Positions 50,185-58,986 of a stretch of 64,000 bases of DNA are shown in pieces. Below the pieces are notes generated by a model. The model saw nothing but the letters and a program-made list of their open reading frames with translations, was not told the origin of the DNA and did not search any database. Source of the stretch: Thiobacillus denitrificans ATCC 25259 (lineage in GTDB: Bacteria; Pseudomonadota; Gammaproteobacteria; Burkholderiales; Thiobacillaceae); assembly GCF_000012745.1 (NCBI RefSeq), contig NC_007404.1:248001-312000 (forward strand), written 5' to 3'. Each line of letters starts with the position of its first letter. The first letter of the stretch is position 1. The translations under genes and the position numbers were made by a program.

Positions 50185-50808
50185 ATGATCACGATCAAAA
50201 AGCACCTCTCGCGCGCGAGCCTGCTGCTCGCAGTGGTCGCCGTCGCGGGATGCTCGGGTACGCCGACATACCCGCCTGCGCCCGAGCGCACCGGGCAGTA
50301 CGACTGGAATTACCTGGTCGGCCCGGGCGATTCGGTCAACGTCTTCGTATGGCGCAACCCCGAAGTCTCGGGCACCTTCCCGGTGCGTCCAGACGGCAAA
50401 ATGACCATGAACCTCGTCGAGGATCTGCAGGCGTCCGGCAAGACGCCGACGCAGCTCGCGCGGGACATCGAAAAGGCGCTCGGCAAGTACATCCAGGAAC
50501 CGATCGTCACTGTCATCGTCGGCGGCGGCATCGGGCCGTTCGACCAGCAGATCCGCGTGGTCGGCGAAGCCGCCAAGCCCCAGGCGCTCAATTACCGCGA
50601 GAAGATGAGCCTCGTCGACCTCATGATCGCGGTCGGCGGACTCACCGATTTCGCTGCCGGCAACAAGGCCTACATCCTCCGCACCGTCGACGGCAAGCAG
50701 GAGCGCCTCGGCGTCCGTCTCGAAGATCTGCTGCGCGGCGGCGACGTCTCCGCAAACGTCGACATGCGCCCCGGCGATGTCCTCGTCGTGCCTGAAAGCC
50801 TGTTCTAA
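50185..50808 (+). CDS. epsE: XrtA-system exopolysaccharide export lipoprotein (Wza/EpsE family)
   Basis: 207 residues. Lipobox VAVAGC (Cys23); polysaccharide export domain (YLVGPGDSVNVFVWRNPEVSGTFPVRPDGKMTM) and SLBB-type domain (QIRVVGEAAKPQALNYREKMSLVDLMIAVGG). Forms the outer-membrane export channel. Belongs to the TIGR03027 group. ATG at 50185 chosen since GGGGA lies about six bases upstream; earlier ATGs at 50143 and 50179 lack a site. First gene of the EPS operon. Confidence 0.9.
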   Translation: MITIKKHLSRASLLLAVVAVAGCSGTPTYPPAPERTGQYDWNYLVGPGDSVNVFVWRNPEVSGTFPVRPDGKMTMNLVEDLQASGKTPTQLARDIEKALGKYIQEPIVTVIVGGGIGPFDQQIRVVGEAAKPQALNYREKMSLVDLMIAVGGLTDFAAGNKAYILRTVDGKQERLGVRLEDLLRGGDVSANVDMRPGDVLVVPESLF

Positions 50809-50816
50809 ACGTGTCC

Positions 50817-50834
50817 GCGCCGCTCGCGCGGCGC
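50817..50834 (+). other. Intra-operon hairpin
   Basis: GCGCCGC/GCGGCGC 7-bp stem with TCGC loop, nine bases after the export gene stop; a CTTTTTG stretch follows some 35 bases later. Could tune the ratio of export lipoprotein to downstream proteins. Confidence 0.35.
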
Positions 50835-50887
50835 TCGTGCCCGAGCCCACGCTGGCCGGCGCTTTTTGATGGCTGAGGGTCCTGCGT

Positions 50888-52423
50888 ATGGATCAAGTTT
50901 TGCAGCAAGTTCTCGGCTACGCCAAGGCGGCGTGGCAACGCCGCTGGTGGGGCATCGCGGTGGCCTGGCTCGTATGTATCGTCGGCTGGACCTGGGTCAT
51001 GATCATCCCGGACCGCTACCAGGCGTCGGCGCGCGTCTACGTCGACACGCAAACCCTCCTCAAGCCGCTGTTGTCGGGGCTTGCTGCCGAGCCCAACGTC
51101 GAGCAGCAGATCAAGCTCATGACGCGCCAGCTGGTCAGCCGGCCGACGCTGGAGAAGGTCGCGCGGATGACCGATCTCGACGTGAGAGCCAACTCGCCCG
51201 AGCAGACCGAGGCGATGCTCAACGGGCTCGCGAGCAAGATCTCGATCGCCGACGCTGGGCGCGAGAACCTCTACACGATCAGCTACCAGGACGCGAACGG
51301 CGAACTCGCCAAGAAGGTCGTGCAGTCGCTGCTCACGATCTTCGTCGAGTCGAGTCTCGGCAAGACGCGGCAGGACATTTCGAGCTCGCAGCGCTTCATC
51401 GAGGAGCAACTGCAGCAATATCAGCAGAAGCTGACCGACGCCGAGAACGCGCTCAAGGAATTCAAGCAGAAGAACATCGGCATGATGCCGGGGCAGGGTG
51501 GTGACTACTACGCCAAGCTCGCCGAGGCGAGCGCCCAGTTGCGCCAGGCGCAACTCGACCAGCAGGAGGCGGTCAACCGCCGCAACCAGCTCAAGCGCCA
51601 GCTGGCCGATGAGGAGCCCGAGCTGACCGCGGCCGCCGCGGCCGTGGCGACCGACAGCGAAATCGACGGGCGGATCCAGGCCCTGCAGAAGCAGATGGAC
51701 CAGTTGCGTCTGCAATACACCGAGCTGCATCCCGACATCCAGGCGACCAAGCGCCTGATCGAAAAGCTCGAGGCGCAGAAGAAGGCCGATCTCGCGCAGA
51801 AGAAGGCCGATCCGGCCGGTGCGCGTATCCAGAACCCGGTTTATCAGCAGCTCACGATCGCGATCGCCGAAGCCGACGCGACGGTGGCGTCGCTGAGCGC
51901 GCGCGTGGCCGAGTACCAGCGGCGCTACGGCGAATTGCGCAACGCCTCCAACATGATTCCGCAGGTCGAGCAGGAATACACCCAGCTGATGCGCGACTAT
52001 GACGTCTATCGCCAGAACTACGACGCGCTGCTGAAGCGCCGCGAGTCGGTGACGATGTCGGGCGAAGTCGAGAGCAAGACCGATACCGTCGATTTCCGGG
52101 TCATCGATCCGCCCTTCGTGCCGAGCCAGCCGGCCTGGCCGAATCGCCCGCTGCTGCTGTCGCTGGTCACGCTGGGCGGCCTCGGAGCGGGTATCGCGGT
52201 GTCCTTCCTCTTGAGCCAGCTGCGGCGCACGGTCACCGACCGTCGCGTGCTGCGCGAGCTGACCGGCCTGCCGCTGCTCGGCGCGGTCTCGCGCGTCGAG
52301 ACCGAGCAGTCTCGGCGTCGCCGGCGCAAGGGCCTGCTGACCTATCTGGCCGCGCTCGGTAGCCTGATTGCGGCTTACGGTGCGGTGATGGTCCTGCAGC
52401 TTGTCGTGACGCGCGCGGGTTAG
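50888..52423 (+). CDS. XrtA-system chain-length determinant (Wzz/GumC type)
   Basis: 511 residues. Two membrane helices (GIAVAWLVCIVGWTWVMII near 24-42 and LLLSLVTLGGLGAGIAVSFLL near 430) bracket a long periplasmic coiled coil; a third helix lies at the C-terminus (TYLAALGSLIAAYGAVMVL). Wzz proline-rich motif PPFVPSQPAWPNRP. Sets polymer length and couples to the cytoplasmic kinase that follows. TIGR03007-type. No internal kinase domain, so the kinase is separate. Confidence 0.9.
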   Translation: MDQVLQQVLGYAKAAWQRRWWGIAVAWLVCIVGWTWVMIIPDRYQASARVYVDTQTLLKPLLSGLAAEPNVEQQIKLMTRQLVSRPTLEKVARMTDLDVRANSPEQTEAMLNGLASKISIADAGRENLYTISYQDANGELAKKVVQSLLTIFVESSLGKTRQDISSSQRFIEEQLQQYQQKLTDAENALKEFKQKNIGMMPGQGGDYYAKLAEASAQLRQAQLDQQEAVNRRNQLKRQLADEEPELTAAAAAVATDSEIDGRIQALQKQMDQLRLQYTELHPDIQATKRLIEKLEAQKKADLAQKKADPAGARIQNPVYQQLTIAIAEADATVASLSARVAEYQRRYGELRNASNMIPQVEQEYTQLMRDYDVYRQNYDALLKRRESVTMSGEVESKTDTVDFRVIDPPFVPSQPAWPNRPLLLSLVTLGGLGAGIAVSFLLSQLRRTVTDRRVLRELTGLPLLGAVSRVETEQSRRRRRKGLLTYLAALGSLIAAYGAVMVLQLVVTRAG

Positions 52424-52431
52424 GAGGGAGC

Positions 52432-53352
52432 ATGAGCATTATCGAAAAAGCCGCCGGCAAGATTGGCGGGGGCGCCCCGACCGGCGCGCAGGACGCCAAC
52501 CTGATCGAAGGCGCGATGGCCAAGCAGCGCAGCAGCAGTCACGCCAATCCCTTCGTCGCCACGCCGGTCGAGCCGATGTTCAGCACGCCTGACCCCGATC
52601 CGACGCTCGAGGGCAACAGCCAGGTGCAGTCGATCAACCTCGCGCGGCTGCACCGCATGGGCGTCGTCTCGCCCGATGCGGAAAAAAGCCAGATCGCCGA
52701 GGAGTTCCGCATCATCAAGCGGCCGCTCATCGCGAATGCCTTTGGACAGGGCGCCGCGCGCGTCAAGAACGGCAACCTCATCATGGTGACGAGCTCGCTG
52801 CCGGGCGAGGGCAAGAGCTTCTGCGCGATCAATCTCGCGATCTCGATGGCGATGGAGATGGACCGCACCGTGCTGTTGATCGACGCCGACGTCGCCAAGC
52901 CGCGCGTGCCCGAGTATCTCGGCATCCATGCCGACAAGGGCCTGCTCGACGTGCTGCAGGACAAGGATCTCAAGTTGTCCGACGTGCTGATCAAGACCGA
53001 CATCGCCAAGCTGACCGTGCTGCCGGCCGGCCGCACCTACAAGCGCGCGACCGAATTGCTCGCGAGCGCGGCGATGACCCGTCTGGTCGAGGACATCGGC
53101 AACCGCTATCCCGACCGCATCATTCTCTTCGACTCGCCGCCGCTGCTCGCGACCAGCGAATCGAGCGTGCTCGCTACCCACATGGGACAGATCGTCATGG
53201 TCGTCGAAGCGGAAAAGACCTCGCAGGAGGCCGTGCGCGAAGCGCTGAGCCACATCCAGTCCTGCGAAGTGATCGGGATGCTCCTCAACAAGACCACGCC
53301 GACCCCGGGTGCCGATTACTACTATGGCTACTATGGCAGCTACGGCAAATAA
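52432..53352 (+). CDS. XrtA-associated tyrosine autokinase (BY-kinase)
   Basis: 306 residues. Walker A LPGEGKSF (K128), Walker A' VLLIDADVAKPRVPEYLG, Walker B IILFDSPPLL, and a tyrosine-rich tail DYYYGYYGSYGK that is the autophosphorylation cluster. Cycling of tail phosphorylation regulates polymerisation with the chain-length protein. TIGR03018-type. The tail region also encodes the start of the next gene in another frame. Confidence 0.92.
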   Translation: MSIIEKAAGKIGGGAPTGAQDANLIEGAMAKQRSSSHANPFVATPVEPMFSTPDPDPTLEGNSQVQSINLARLHRMGVVSPDAEKSQIAEEFRIIKRPLIANAFGQGAARVKNGNLIMVTSSLPGEGKSFCAINLAISMAMEMDRTVLLIDADVAKPRVPEYLGIHADKGLLDVLQDKDLKLSDVLIKTDIAKLTVLPAGRTYKRATELLASAAMTRLVEDIGNRYPDRIILFDSPPLLATSESSVLATHMGQIVMVVEAEKTSQEAVREALSHIQSCEVIGMLLNKTTPTPGADYYYGYYGSYGK

Positions 53353-54859
53353 GCGTCGCTGCCGGGGCCGGCAGGGAGGCGCGCCGCGGGCGAGCCGCGT
53401 ATGGCTTTGGTCGGCGTGTCTCGCGTTGGGCCACGCGCCGTCGAGCCATGCCATAGACTGGCGCTTCGAGCCGACGCTGACCACGGCGGCGACCTATACC
53501 GACAACGCCAATCAAAGCGCGACCGATCCCGACAACGCGCTGATCCTCAGCGGCACGCCTGGCTTCACGCTGCGCTCGGAAGGCTCGCGTCGGGTTCAGG
53601 CGTCGCTGCACTACGGGGCGACCGCCGTCATGCGCTTCGGCGACGACGAGAGCGACGACCTCTATCACAACCTCAACGCCGTCGGTAAAGCCGAACTCGT
53701 CGAGGATTTCCTGTTCGTCGATGGCACCGCCCGTGTGTCGCAGGAACTGATCTCGCTGCTCGGCTCGCCCGCCGACGCCGAAGTCAACGACGCCAACCGC
53801 GCGACCGTCGGCGCCTATTCGATCAGCCCCTACGTGCAGAAGCGCCTCGGCACCTGGGCCTACGCGCAGGCACGCTATACGAAGAGCGGGGCGATGTTCG
53901 AGAACGACGTCGCGGCCGATTCGAACTCGAACGCGTTCAAGGCGAGCCTGAGCAGCGGCACGCGCTTCGACGACCTGAGCTGGTCGCTCGACTACTCGAT
54001 CCGCGAGACCGACTATCGCGACAGCGCCGACACGACCTTCGAACGCACGAGCGCGACGCTCGGCTATGCGTTGTCACGCAAGTTCCGCGTGTTCGGCACG
54101 GTCGGCGAGGACAGCAACGAATACCTGAGCGCGACTGACACCGACGGCTCGTTCTATCGCGTCGGTTTCGGCTGGGCACCGACGCGCCGGACCAGCTTCG
54201 AAGCCTCGGCAGGCGAGAGCTACTTCGGTCCGACCTTCGGTCTTTCGGCGAGCCACCGGACGCGGGACACACGCTGGGACCTGCGTTACTCGGAGGATGT
54301 GAGCGATATTTCGCGGATGGTGACCGATTACAGCAATTTGCAGGCGGTGAACGCGTCCTGCCCGGCCGGGACGGTACTTCCCGAGACCCCTAACCTACTT
54401 GATCTCATCAACGCGCGGTGCGACCTGGATCTTTTCTTCGGTAGCTCGCTCGCCAACAACGTATTCATCGCCAAGCAGTTGACCGCGGGGGTGTCCTGGG
54501 ACGTCGGTCTGCGCACGACGATGTCGGTGCGCCTCTCGGACCTCACCCGCGAGTTCCAGACGACCACTCAGGGCGAGGACCGCGTGCAGTCCGTCTCGGG
54601 CCTCGTCAACTATCGCCTATCGCCGAGAACATCCGCGAACGGCGGCCTTTCATTCATTCGCAACAGCCTCGATAGCACTGCCACGGGCGGCGCCGCGCGC
54701 GAGGACGACATCATGAGCTTCGATCTCGGCCTCAACCATCGCTTCACCGAGCAGTTCAACGGTGCGCTGACCTACCGTCATATCGAGCGCGACTCCAACG
54801 CGGCGAGCGCGGATTATGAAGAAAACCGCATCACGGCCTCGGTCACCATGCGCTTCTGA
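53324..54859 (+). CDS. XrtA-associated outer-membrane beta-barrel protein
   Basis: About 511 residues. A basic n-region and signal peptide (VWLWSACLALGHAPSSHA), then many amphipathic beta strands ending in ITASVTMRF, the C-terminal outer-membrane signature. Matches the TIGR03016-type barrel of XrtA clusters, probably the outer-membrane conduit or an export assistant. Start uncertain: ATG 53324, ATG 53333 or GTG 53309, all inside the kinase gene. Confidence 0.82.
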   Translation: MATMAATANKRRCRGRQGGAPRASRVWLWSACLALGHAPSSHAIDWRFEPTLTTAATYTDNANQSATDPDNALILSGTPGFTLRSEGSRRVQASLHYGATAVMRFGDDESDDLYHNLNAVGKAELVEDFLFVDGTARVSQELISLLGSPADAEVNDANRATVGAYSISPYVQKRLGTWAYAQARYTKSGAMFENDVAADSNSNAFKASLSSGTRFDDLSWSLDYSIRETDYRDSADTTFERTSATLGYALSRKFRVFGTVGEDSNEYLSATDTDGSFYRVGFGWAPTRRTSFEASAGESYFGPTFGLSASHRTRDTRWDLRYSEDVSDISRMVTDYSNLQAVNASCPAGTVLPETPNLLDLINARCDLDLFFGSSLANNVFIAKQLTAGVSWDVGLRTTMSVRLSDLTREFQTTTQGEDRVQSVSGLVNYRLSPRTSANGGLSFIRNSLDSTATGGAAREDDIMSFDLGLNHRFTEQFNGALTYRHIERDSNAASADYEENRITASVTMRF

Positions 54860-54933
54860 CCGCGGCCCGACTGGTACCCGCGTGCTGCGCTTCCCCGCAC
54901 GCGCCGGAGTGCCTCACTGAGAAACCGATCGCG

Positions 54934-55959
54934 ATGTACGAAGACTATTACCGCTTCAGCGCCAAGCCCTTTCAGCTCAATCCCGATCCGCGGTTTTTTT
55001 ACGGCTCCAAGGGGCACAAGCGGGCGATGGCCTATCTCGACTACGGCCTCTCGCTCGGCGAGGGCTTCATCGTCATCACGGGCGAGGTCGGCGCCGGCAA
55101 GACGACGCTCGTGCGCAACCTGTTCCGTCAGCTCGAGGCACACAACCTCGTCGCCGCGCAGCTCGTCTCCACGCAGCTCGACGCCGAGGACACGCTGCGC
55201 AGCGTCGCCGCCTCGTTCGGGCTCGAGCACGAGGGGCTCACCAAGTCGGCGCTGCTGAAGAATCTCGAAAGTTTTCTCGCCGCGGCGGCGCGCCAGGGAA
55301 AGCGCGCGCTGCTCGTCGTCGACGAAGCGCAGAACCTCACGCCGCGCGCGGTCGAGGAATTGCGCATGCTGTCCAATTTCCAGAACGACGAACGCTCGCT
55401 GATCCAGACCTTTTTGCTCGGGCAGCCCGAGTTTCGCGGCATACTGCAGAGCCCGGACATGCAGCAGCTGCGTCAGCGCGTCGTCGCCTCGTATCACCTG
55501 GGGCCGCTCGACGCGGACGAGACGCGCGGCTACATCGAGCACCGGCTGCGCACGGTGGGGTGGCAAGGCATGCCGGGCTTCGACGACGACGCGTTTGCCG
55601 CCCTGCATCGCTTCAGCGGCGGCATCCCGCGCCGGCTCAACACGACCTGCGACCGCCTGCTCCTGTTCGGCTTCCTCGAGGAAAAGCGCCATTTCGGCGA
55701 GGCCGAGGTCGACGAGGTGATCGCCGACCTCAGGAGCGAAGTCGCCCACCAGGACTTCGACCGCGGCGCCAAGCCCGACGCGCGTGCGGCTGATGCCTTC
55801 TATGCCGAGGACGGCGGGCGGCTCGCCCAGCGCATCGAACAGCTCGAGCGCTCGGTCAATCGCATCCTCCCGATCGTGCGCAAGATCCTCTACACCGTGA
55901 GCGAGCGCGAGGCGGCGAACGACGACACGCCGCCGGGCCCGCACGACCCCGCGCGCTGA
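54934..55959 (+). CDS. XrtA-associated ExeA-type AAA ATPase
   Basis: 341 residues. Walker A GEVGAGKTT (K56), Walker B LLVVDEAQNL, arginine-rich sensor region GGIPRRLNTTCDRLLL. TIGR03015-type, similar to ExeA/GspA N-terminal domains. The C-terminal helix (AQRIEQLERSVNRILPIVRKI) may contact membrane partners. Thought to energise assembly of the system. Confidence 0.9.
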   Translation: MYEDYYRFSAKPFQLNPDPRFFYGSKGHKRAMAYLDYGLSLGEGFIVITGEVGAGKTTLVRNLFRQLEAHNLVAAQLVSTQLDAEDTLRSVAASFGLEHEGLTKSALLKNLESFLAAAARQGKRALLVVDEAQNLTPRAVEELRMLSNFQNDERSLIQTFLLGQPEFRGILQSPDMQQLRQRVVASYHLGPLDADETRGYIEHRLRTVGWQGMPGFDDDAFAALHRFSGGIPRRLNTTCDRLLLFGFLEEKRHFGEAEVDEVIADLRSEVAHQDFDRGAKPDARAADAFYAEDGGRLAQRIEQLERSVNRILPIVRKILYTVSEREAANDDTPPGPHDPAR

Positions 55960-55975
55960 AGGGCGTGATCCCCCA

Positions 55976-57091
55976 ATGACCCAGATTCTGTGCGTCGCGG
56001 GCGCCCGCCCCAATTTCATGAAAATCGCGCCGGTCATGGCGGCGCTCGCCGAAGCCGGCATCGCCGCGCAGTTGCTCCATACTGGCCAGCACTACGACGC
56101 GGCCATGAGTGAGGGCTTCTTCGCCGACCTCGGCATTCCGCAGCCCGACCATCATCTCGAAGTCGGCTCGGGCAGCCACGCCGTGCAGACGGCCGAGGTC
56201 ATGAAGCGCTTCGAACCCGTGCTTGAACGCGTCCAGCCGCAGGCCGTGCTGGTCGTCGGCGACGTCAACTCGACGCTGGCCTGCGCGCTCGTCGCGGCCA
56301 AGCGCGGCGTGCGCGTGATTCACGTCGAAGCGGGCCTGCGCAGCTACGATCGGGCCATGCCCGAGGAAATCAACCGCGTGCTGACCGACCAGATTTCGGA
56401 CCTGCTGTTCACGACCGAGAAGAGCGCGCTCGCGAATCTGCAGCGCGAGGGGATCGACGCCGCGCGCGTCGAATTCGTCGGCAACGTCATGATCGATACG
56501 CTGTACCGCAACCTCGAACGTGCGGTGCCCGCGTCGGGCACGCTCGGCGCGCCGCTCGCGGACTACGCCGTCCTGACCCTGCACCGACCGTCCAACGTCG
56601 ATCACGCGGCGACACTCGCGGCCTTGCTCGACGTCGTCGCCGAGATCAATCGCACGCTGCCGGTGGTCGTCCCGCTGCATCCGCGCACGCGCGGCAGCAT
56701 CGAGAAATTCGGCTTCACCTCGAAGCTCGACGGGCTCCGGGTCCTGCCGCCGCTCGGCTACCTGGAGATGCTCGGGCTCATGCGCGAAGCGAAACTCGTG
56801 TTGACCGATTCGGGCGGCATCCAGGAAGAAACGACCGCGCTCGGCGTCCCCTGTTTGACGCTGCGCACGAGCACCGAGCGGCCGATCACGATAGACGAGG
56901 GCACCAATACGCTCGTCGGACCCGATCCCGCCGCGATTCGCGCCGCCTTCGCCGACGTGATCGCGGGACGTGGCAAGGCCGGCCGCATTCCCGAGTACTG
57001 GGACGGCCGCGCTGCGAGGCGCATCGCGCACCATCTGCAGGGCTGGCTGCCGCAGCAGAAAGGCGTGCGCGCGGGGGGTGTCGGCCGATGA
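55976..57091 (+). CDS. wecB: UDP-N-acetylglucosamine 2-epimerase (non-hydrolysing)
   Basis: 371 residues. GARPNFMKIAPVM opening, HTGQHYD, RSYDRAMPEEINR, LTDSGGIQEE and the catalytic histidine and acidic residues are all present. Converts UDP-GlcNAc to UDP-ManNAc, so the exopolysaccharide probably contains ManNAc-derived sugar. Overlaps the deacetylase gene as ATGA. Confidence 0.94.
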   Translation: MTQILCVAGARPNFMKIAPVMAALAEAGIAAQLLHTGQHYDAAMSEGFFADLGIPQPDHHLEVGSGSHAVQTAEVMKRFEPVLERVQPQAVLVVGDVNSTLACALVAAKRGVRVIHVEAGLRSYDRAMPEEINRVLTDQISDLLFTTEKSALANLQREGIDAARVEFVGNVMIDTLYRNLERAVPASGTLGAPLADYAVLTLHRPSNVDHAATLAALLDVVAEINRTLPVVVPLHPRTRGSIEKFGFTSKLDGLRVLPPLGYLEMLGLMREAKLVLTDSGGIQEETTALGVPCLTLRTSTERPITIDEGTNTLVGPDPAAIRAAFADVIAGRGKAGRIPEYWDGRAARRIAHHLQGWLPQQKGVRAGGVGR

Positions 57092-57921
57092 AGAACGCCC
57101 TGTCGGTCGACGTCGAGGATTACTTTCAGGTATCGGCGTTCGCGCCGCACATTCCGCGCGAGCAATGGAACACGCTGCCGTGCCGAGTCGAACGCAACGT
57201 CGATCTGATCCTCGACCTCTTCGACGAGAGCCGGTCGAAGGCGACCTTCTTCACGCTCGGCTGGATCGCAGAGCGTTATCCGCAGGTGGTGCGCCGCATC
57301 GTCGACAACGGCCACGAACTCGCGAGCCATGGCTACGGACACGAGCGCGCGAGCGACCTTACGCCGGCCGCGTTTCGCGAGGACATCACGCGCGCCAAGC
57401 GTATCCTCGAGGACCTCGGCGGGGTCGCCGTGCGCGGCTACCGCGCGCCGAGTTTCTCGATCGACCATCGCAACTGGTGGGCGGTCGCCGAACTCGAAGA
57501 GGCCGGTTACGTCTACAGCTCGAGCATCTATCCGGTGCGGCACGACCATTACGGCATGCCCGACGCGCCGCGTTTCCCGCATCGCCCGAACGGCGAGCGC
57601 GGCATTCTCGAGGTCCCGCCGACGACGCTGCCGCTCTTCGGCCGCAACCTGCCTGCAGCCGGAGGGGGCTGGTTTCGCCTGCTGCCCTACGAGATGTCGC
57701 GCTGGATGCTCAAGCGCGTCAACGCCCGCGACGGCGCGCCGTGCATGTTCTACTTCCACCCCTGGGAAGTCGACCCCGAGCAGCCGCGCCCGTCCGGCGT
57801 GTCGATGAAGGCGCGCTTCCGCCACTACGTCAATCTACAGCGCACCGCGGGCCGCCTGCGCCGCCTGCTGAACGACTTCGAATGGGACCGCGTTGACCGC
57901 GTGTTCCTTGGCGAGCCGTGA
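57088..57921 (+). CDS. XrtA-associated polysaccharide deacetylase
   Basis: 277 residues, NodB homology domain. Catalytic aspartates in SVDVEDYF, metal histidines in HELASHGYGHE, arginine in RGYRAPSFS, and HPWEVDPEQPRP with the last histidine. TIGR03006-type with DUF3473 tail. No signal peptide. Likely deacetylates glycan intermediates. Confidence 0.93.
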   Translation: MKNALSVDVEDYFQVSAFAPHIPREQWNTLPCRVERNVDLILDLFDESRSKATFFTLGWIAERYPQVVRRIVDNGHELASHGYGHERASDLTPAAFREDITRAKRILEDLGGVAVRGYRAPSFSIDHRNWWAVAELEEAGYVYSSSIYPVRHDHYGMPDAPRFPHRPNGERGILEVPPTTLPLFGRNLPAAGGGWFRLLPYEMSRWMLKRVNARDGAPCMFYFHPWEVDPEQPRPSGVSMKARFRHYVNLQRTAGRLRRLLNDFEWDRVDRVFLGEP

Positions 57922-58982
57922 ACAGCCGCGCGCAACCCTTCGTGCACGAGGCAGCCGCGCTCTCGGTACGCACCCTCGACGCGGCCGAAGCCGCGCGCTG
58001 GGACACCTACGTCGCGGCGCATCCGGGCGCGACCTTCTTCCATCGTGCCGGCTGGAAGCGCGTGATCGAGGACGCCTTCGCGCACCGGACGCATTTCCTG
58101 CTCGCCGAGCGCGCGGGGGAAATCGTCGGCGTGCTGCCGCTGGCCGAGATCAAGAGCCGCCTCTTCGGACACAGCCTGGGCTCGCTGCCGTTCTGCGCCT
58201 ACGGCGGCATTCTTGCCGACGACGACGAAGCGGCGCGCGCGCTCGATGCCGCGGCGCAGGCGCTCGCGACGCGGCTCGGCGTCGGCGCGCTCGAATACCG
58301 CAACCAGGTCGCGCAGCATCCCGACTGGCCGACCAAGGATCTCTACGTCACGTTCAAGAAGGCGATCGCGCCCGAGGTCGAGGCGAACATGAACGCGATC
58401 CCTCGCAAACAGCGCGCGATGGTGCGAAAGGGCATCAAGGCAGGTCTCGTCGGCGAGATCGACGGCGATACGAGGCGCTTCTTCGAGGCCTATTCGGCGA
58501 GCGTGCACCGCCTCGGTACGCCGGTCTTTTCGCGCCGCTTCTTTCGGCTGCTCAAGGACGCGTTCGGCGACGATTGCGAAGTGCTGACGATCACGCTCAA
58601 GGGTGAGGTGATCGCGAGCGTGATCTCGTTCTATTTCCGCGACGAAGTGCTGCCGTATTACGGCGGCGGCACCGACGCCGCGCGTGCCGTCGCCGGCAAC
58701 GACTTCATGTACTGGGACCTGATGCGCCGGGCCTGCGAACGTGGGCTCAAGGTCTTCGACTTCGGTCGCAGCAAGCGCGGCACCGGCGCCTTCGATTTCA
58801 AGAAGAACTGGGGCTTCGAGCCGACGCCGCTGCATTACGAGTATTTCCTCGTCGCGGATTCGACCGTTCCCGAGATCAACCCGCTCAATCCGAAATACCG
58901 TCTTTTCATCGAGGCCTGGAAGCGGATGCCGCGTGCGCTCGCCAACGCGATCGGCCCCCATATCGTGAAGAACCTGGGCTAG
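57918..58982 (+). CDS. FemAB-like XrtA-associated acyl/aminoacyltransferase
   Basis: 354 residues with two GNAT-like halves (AHPGATFFHRAGWKRVIEDAF; the late DFMYWDLMRRACERGLKVFDFGRSKRGTGAFDFKKNWGF). TIGR03019-type. May transfer an amino acid or acyl group onto the polysaccharide or its carrier; acceptor unknown. GTG start overlapping the deacetylase stop; four bases before the glycosyltransferase. Confidence 0.9.
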   Translation: MNSRAQPFVHEAAALSVRTLDAAEAARWDTYVAAHPGATFFHRAGWKRVIEDAFAHRTHFLLAERAGEIVGVLPLAEIKSRLFGHSLGSLPFCAYGGILADDDEAARALDAAAQALATRLGVGALEYRNQVAQHPDWPTKDLYVTFKKAIAPEVEANMNAIPRKQRAMVRKGIKAGLVGEIDGDTRRFFEAYSASVHRLGTPVFSRRFFRLLKDAFGDDCEVLTITLKGEVIASVISFYFRDEVLPYYGGGTDAARAVAGNDFMYWDLMRRACERGLKVFDFGRSKRGTGAFDFKKNWGFEPTPLHYEYFLVADSTVPEINPLNPKYRLFIEAWKRMPRALANAIGPHIVKNLG

Positions 58983-58986
58983 GTAC

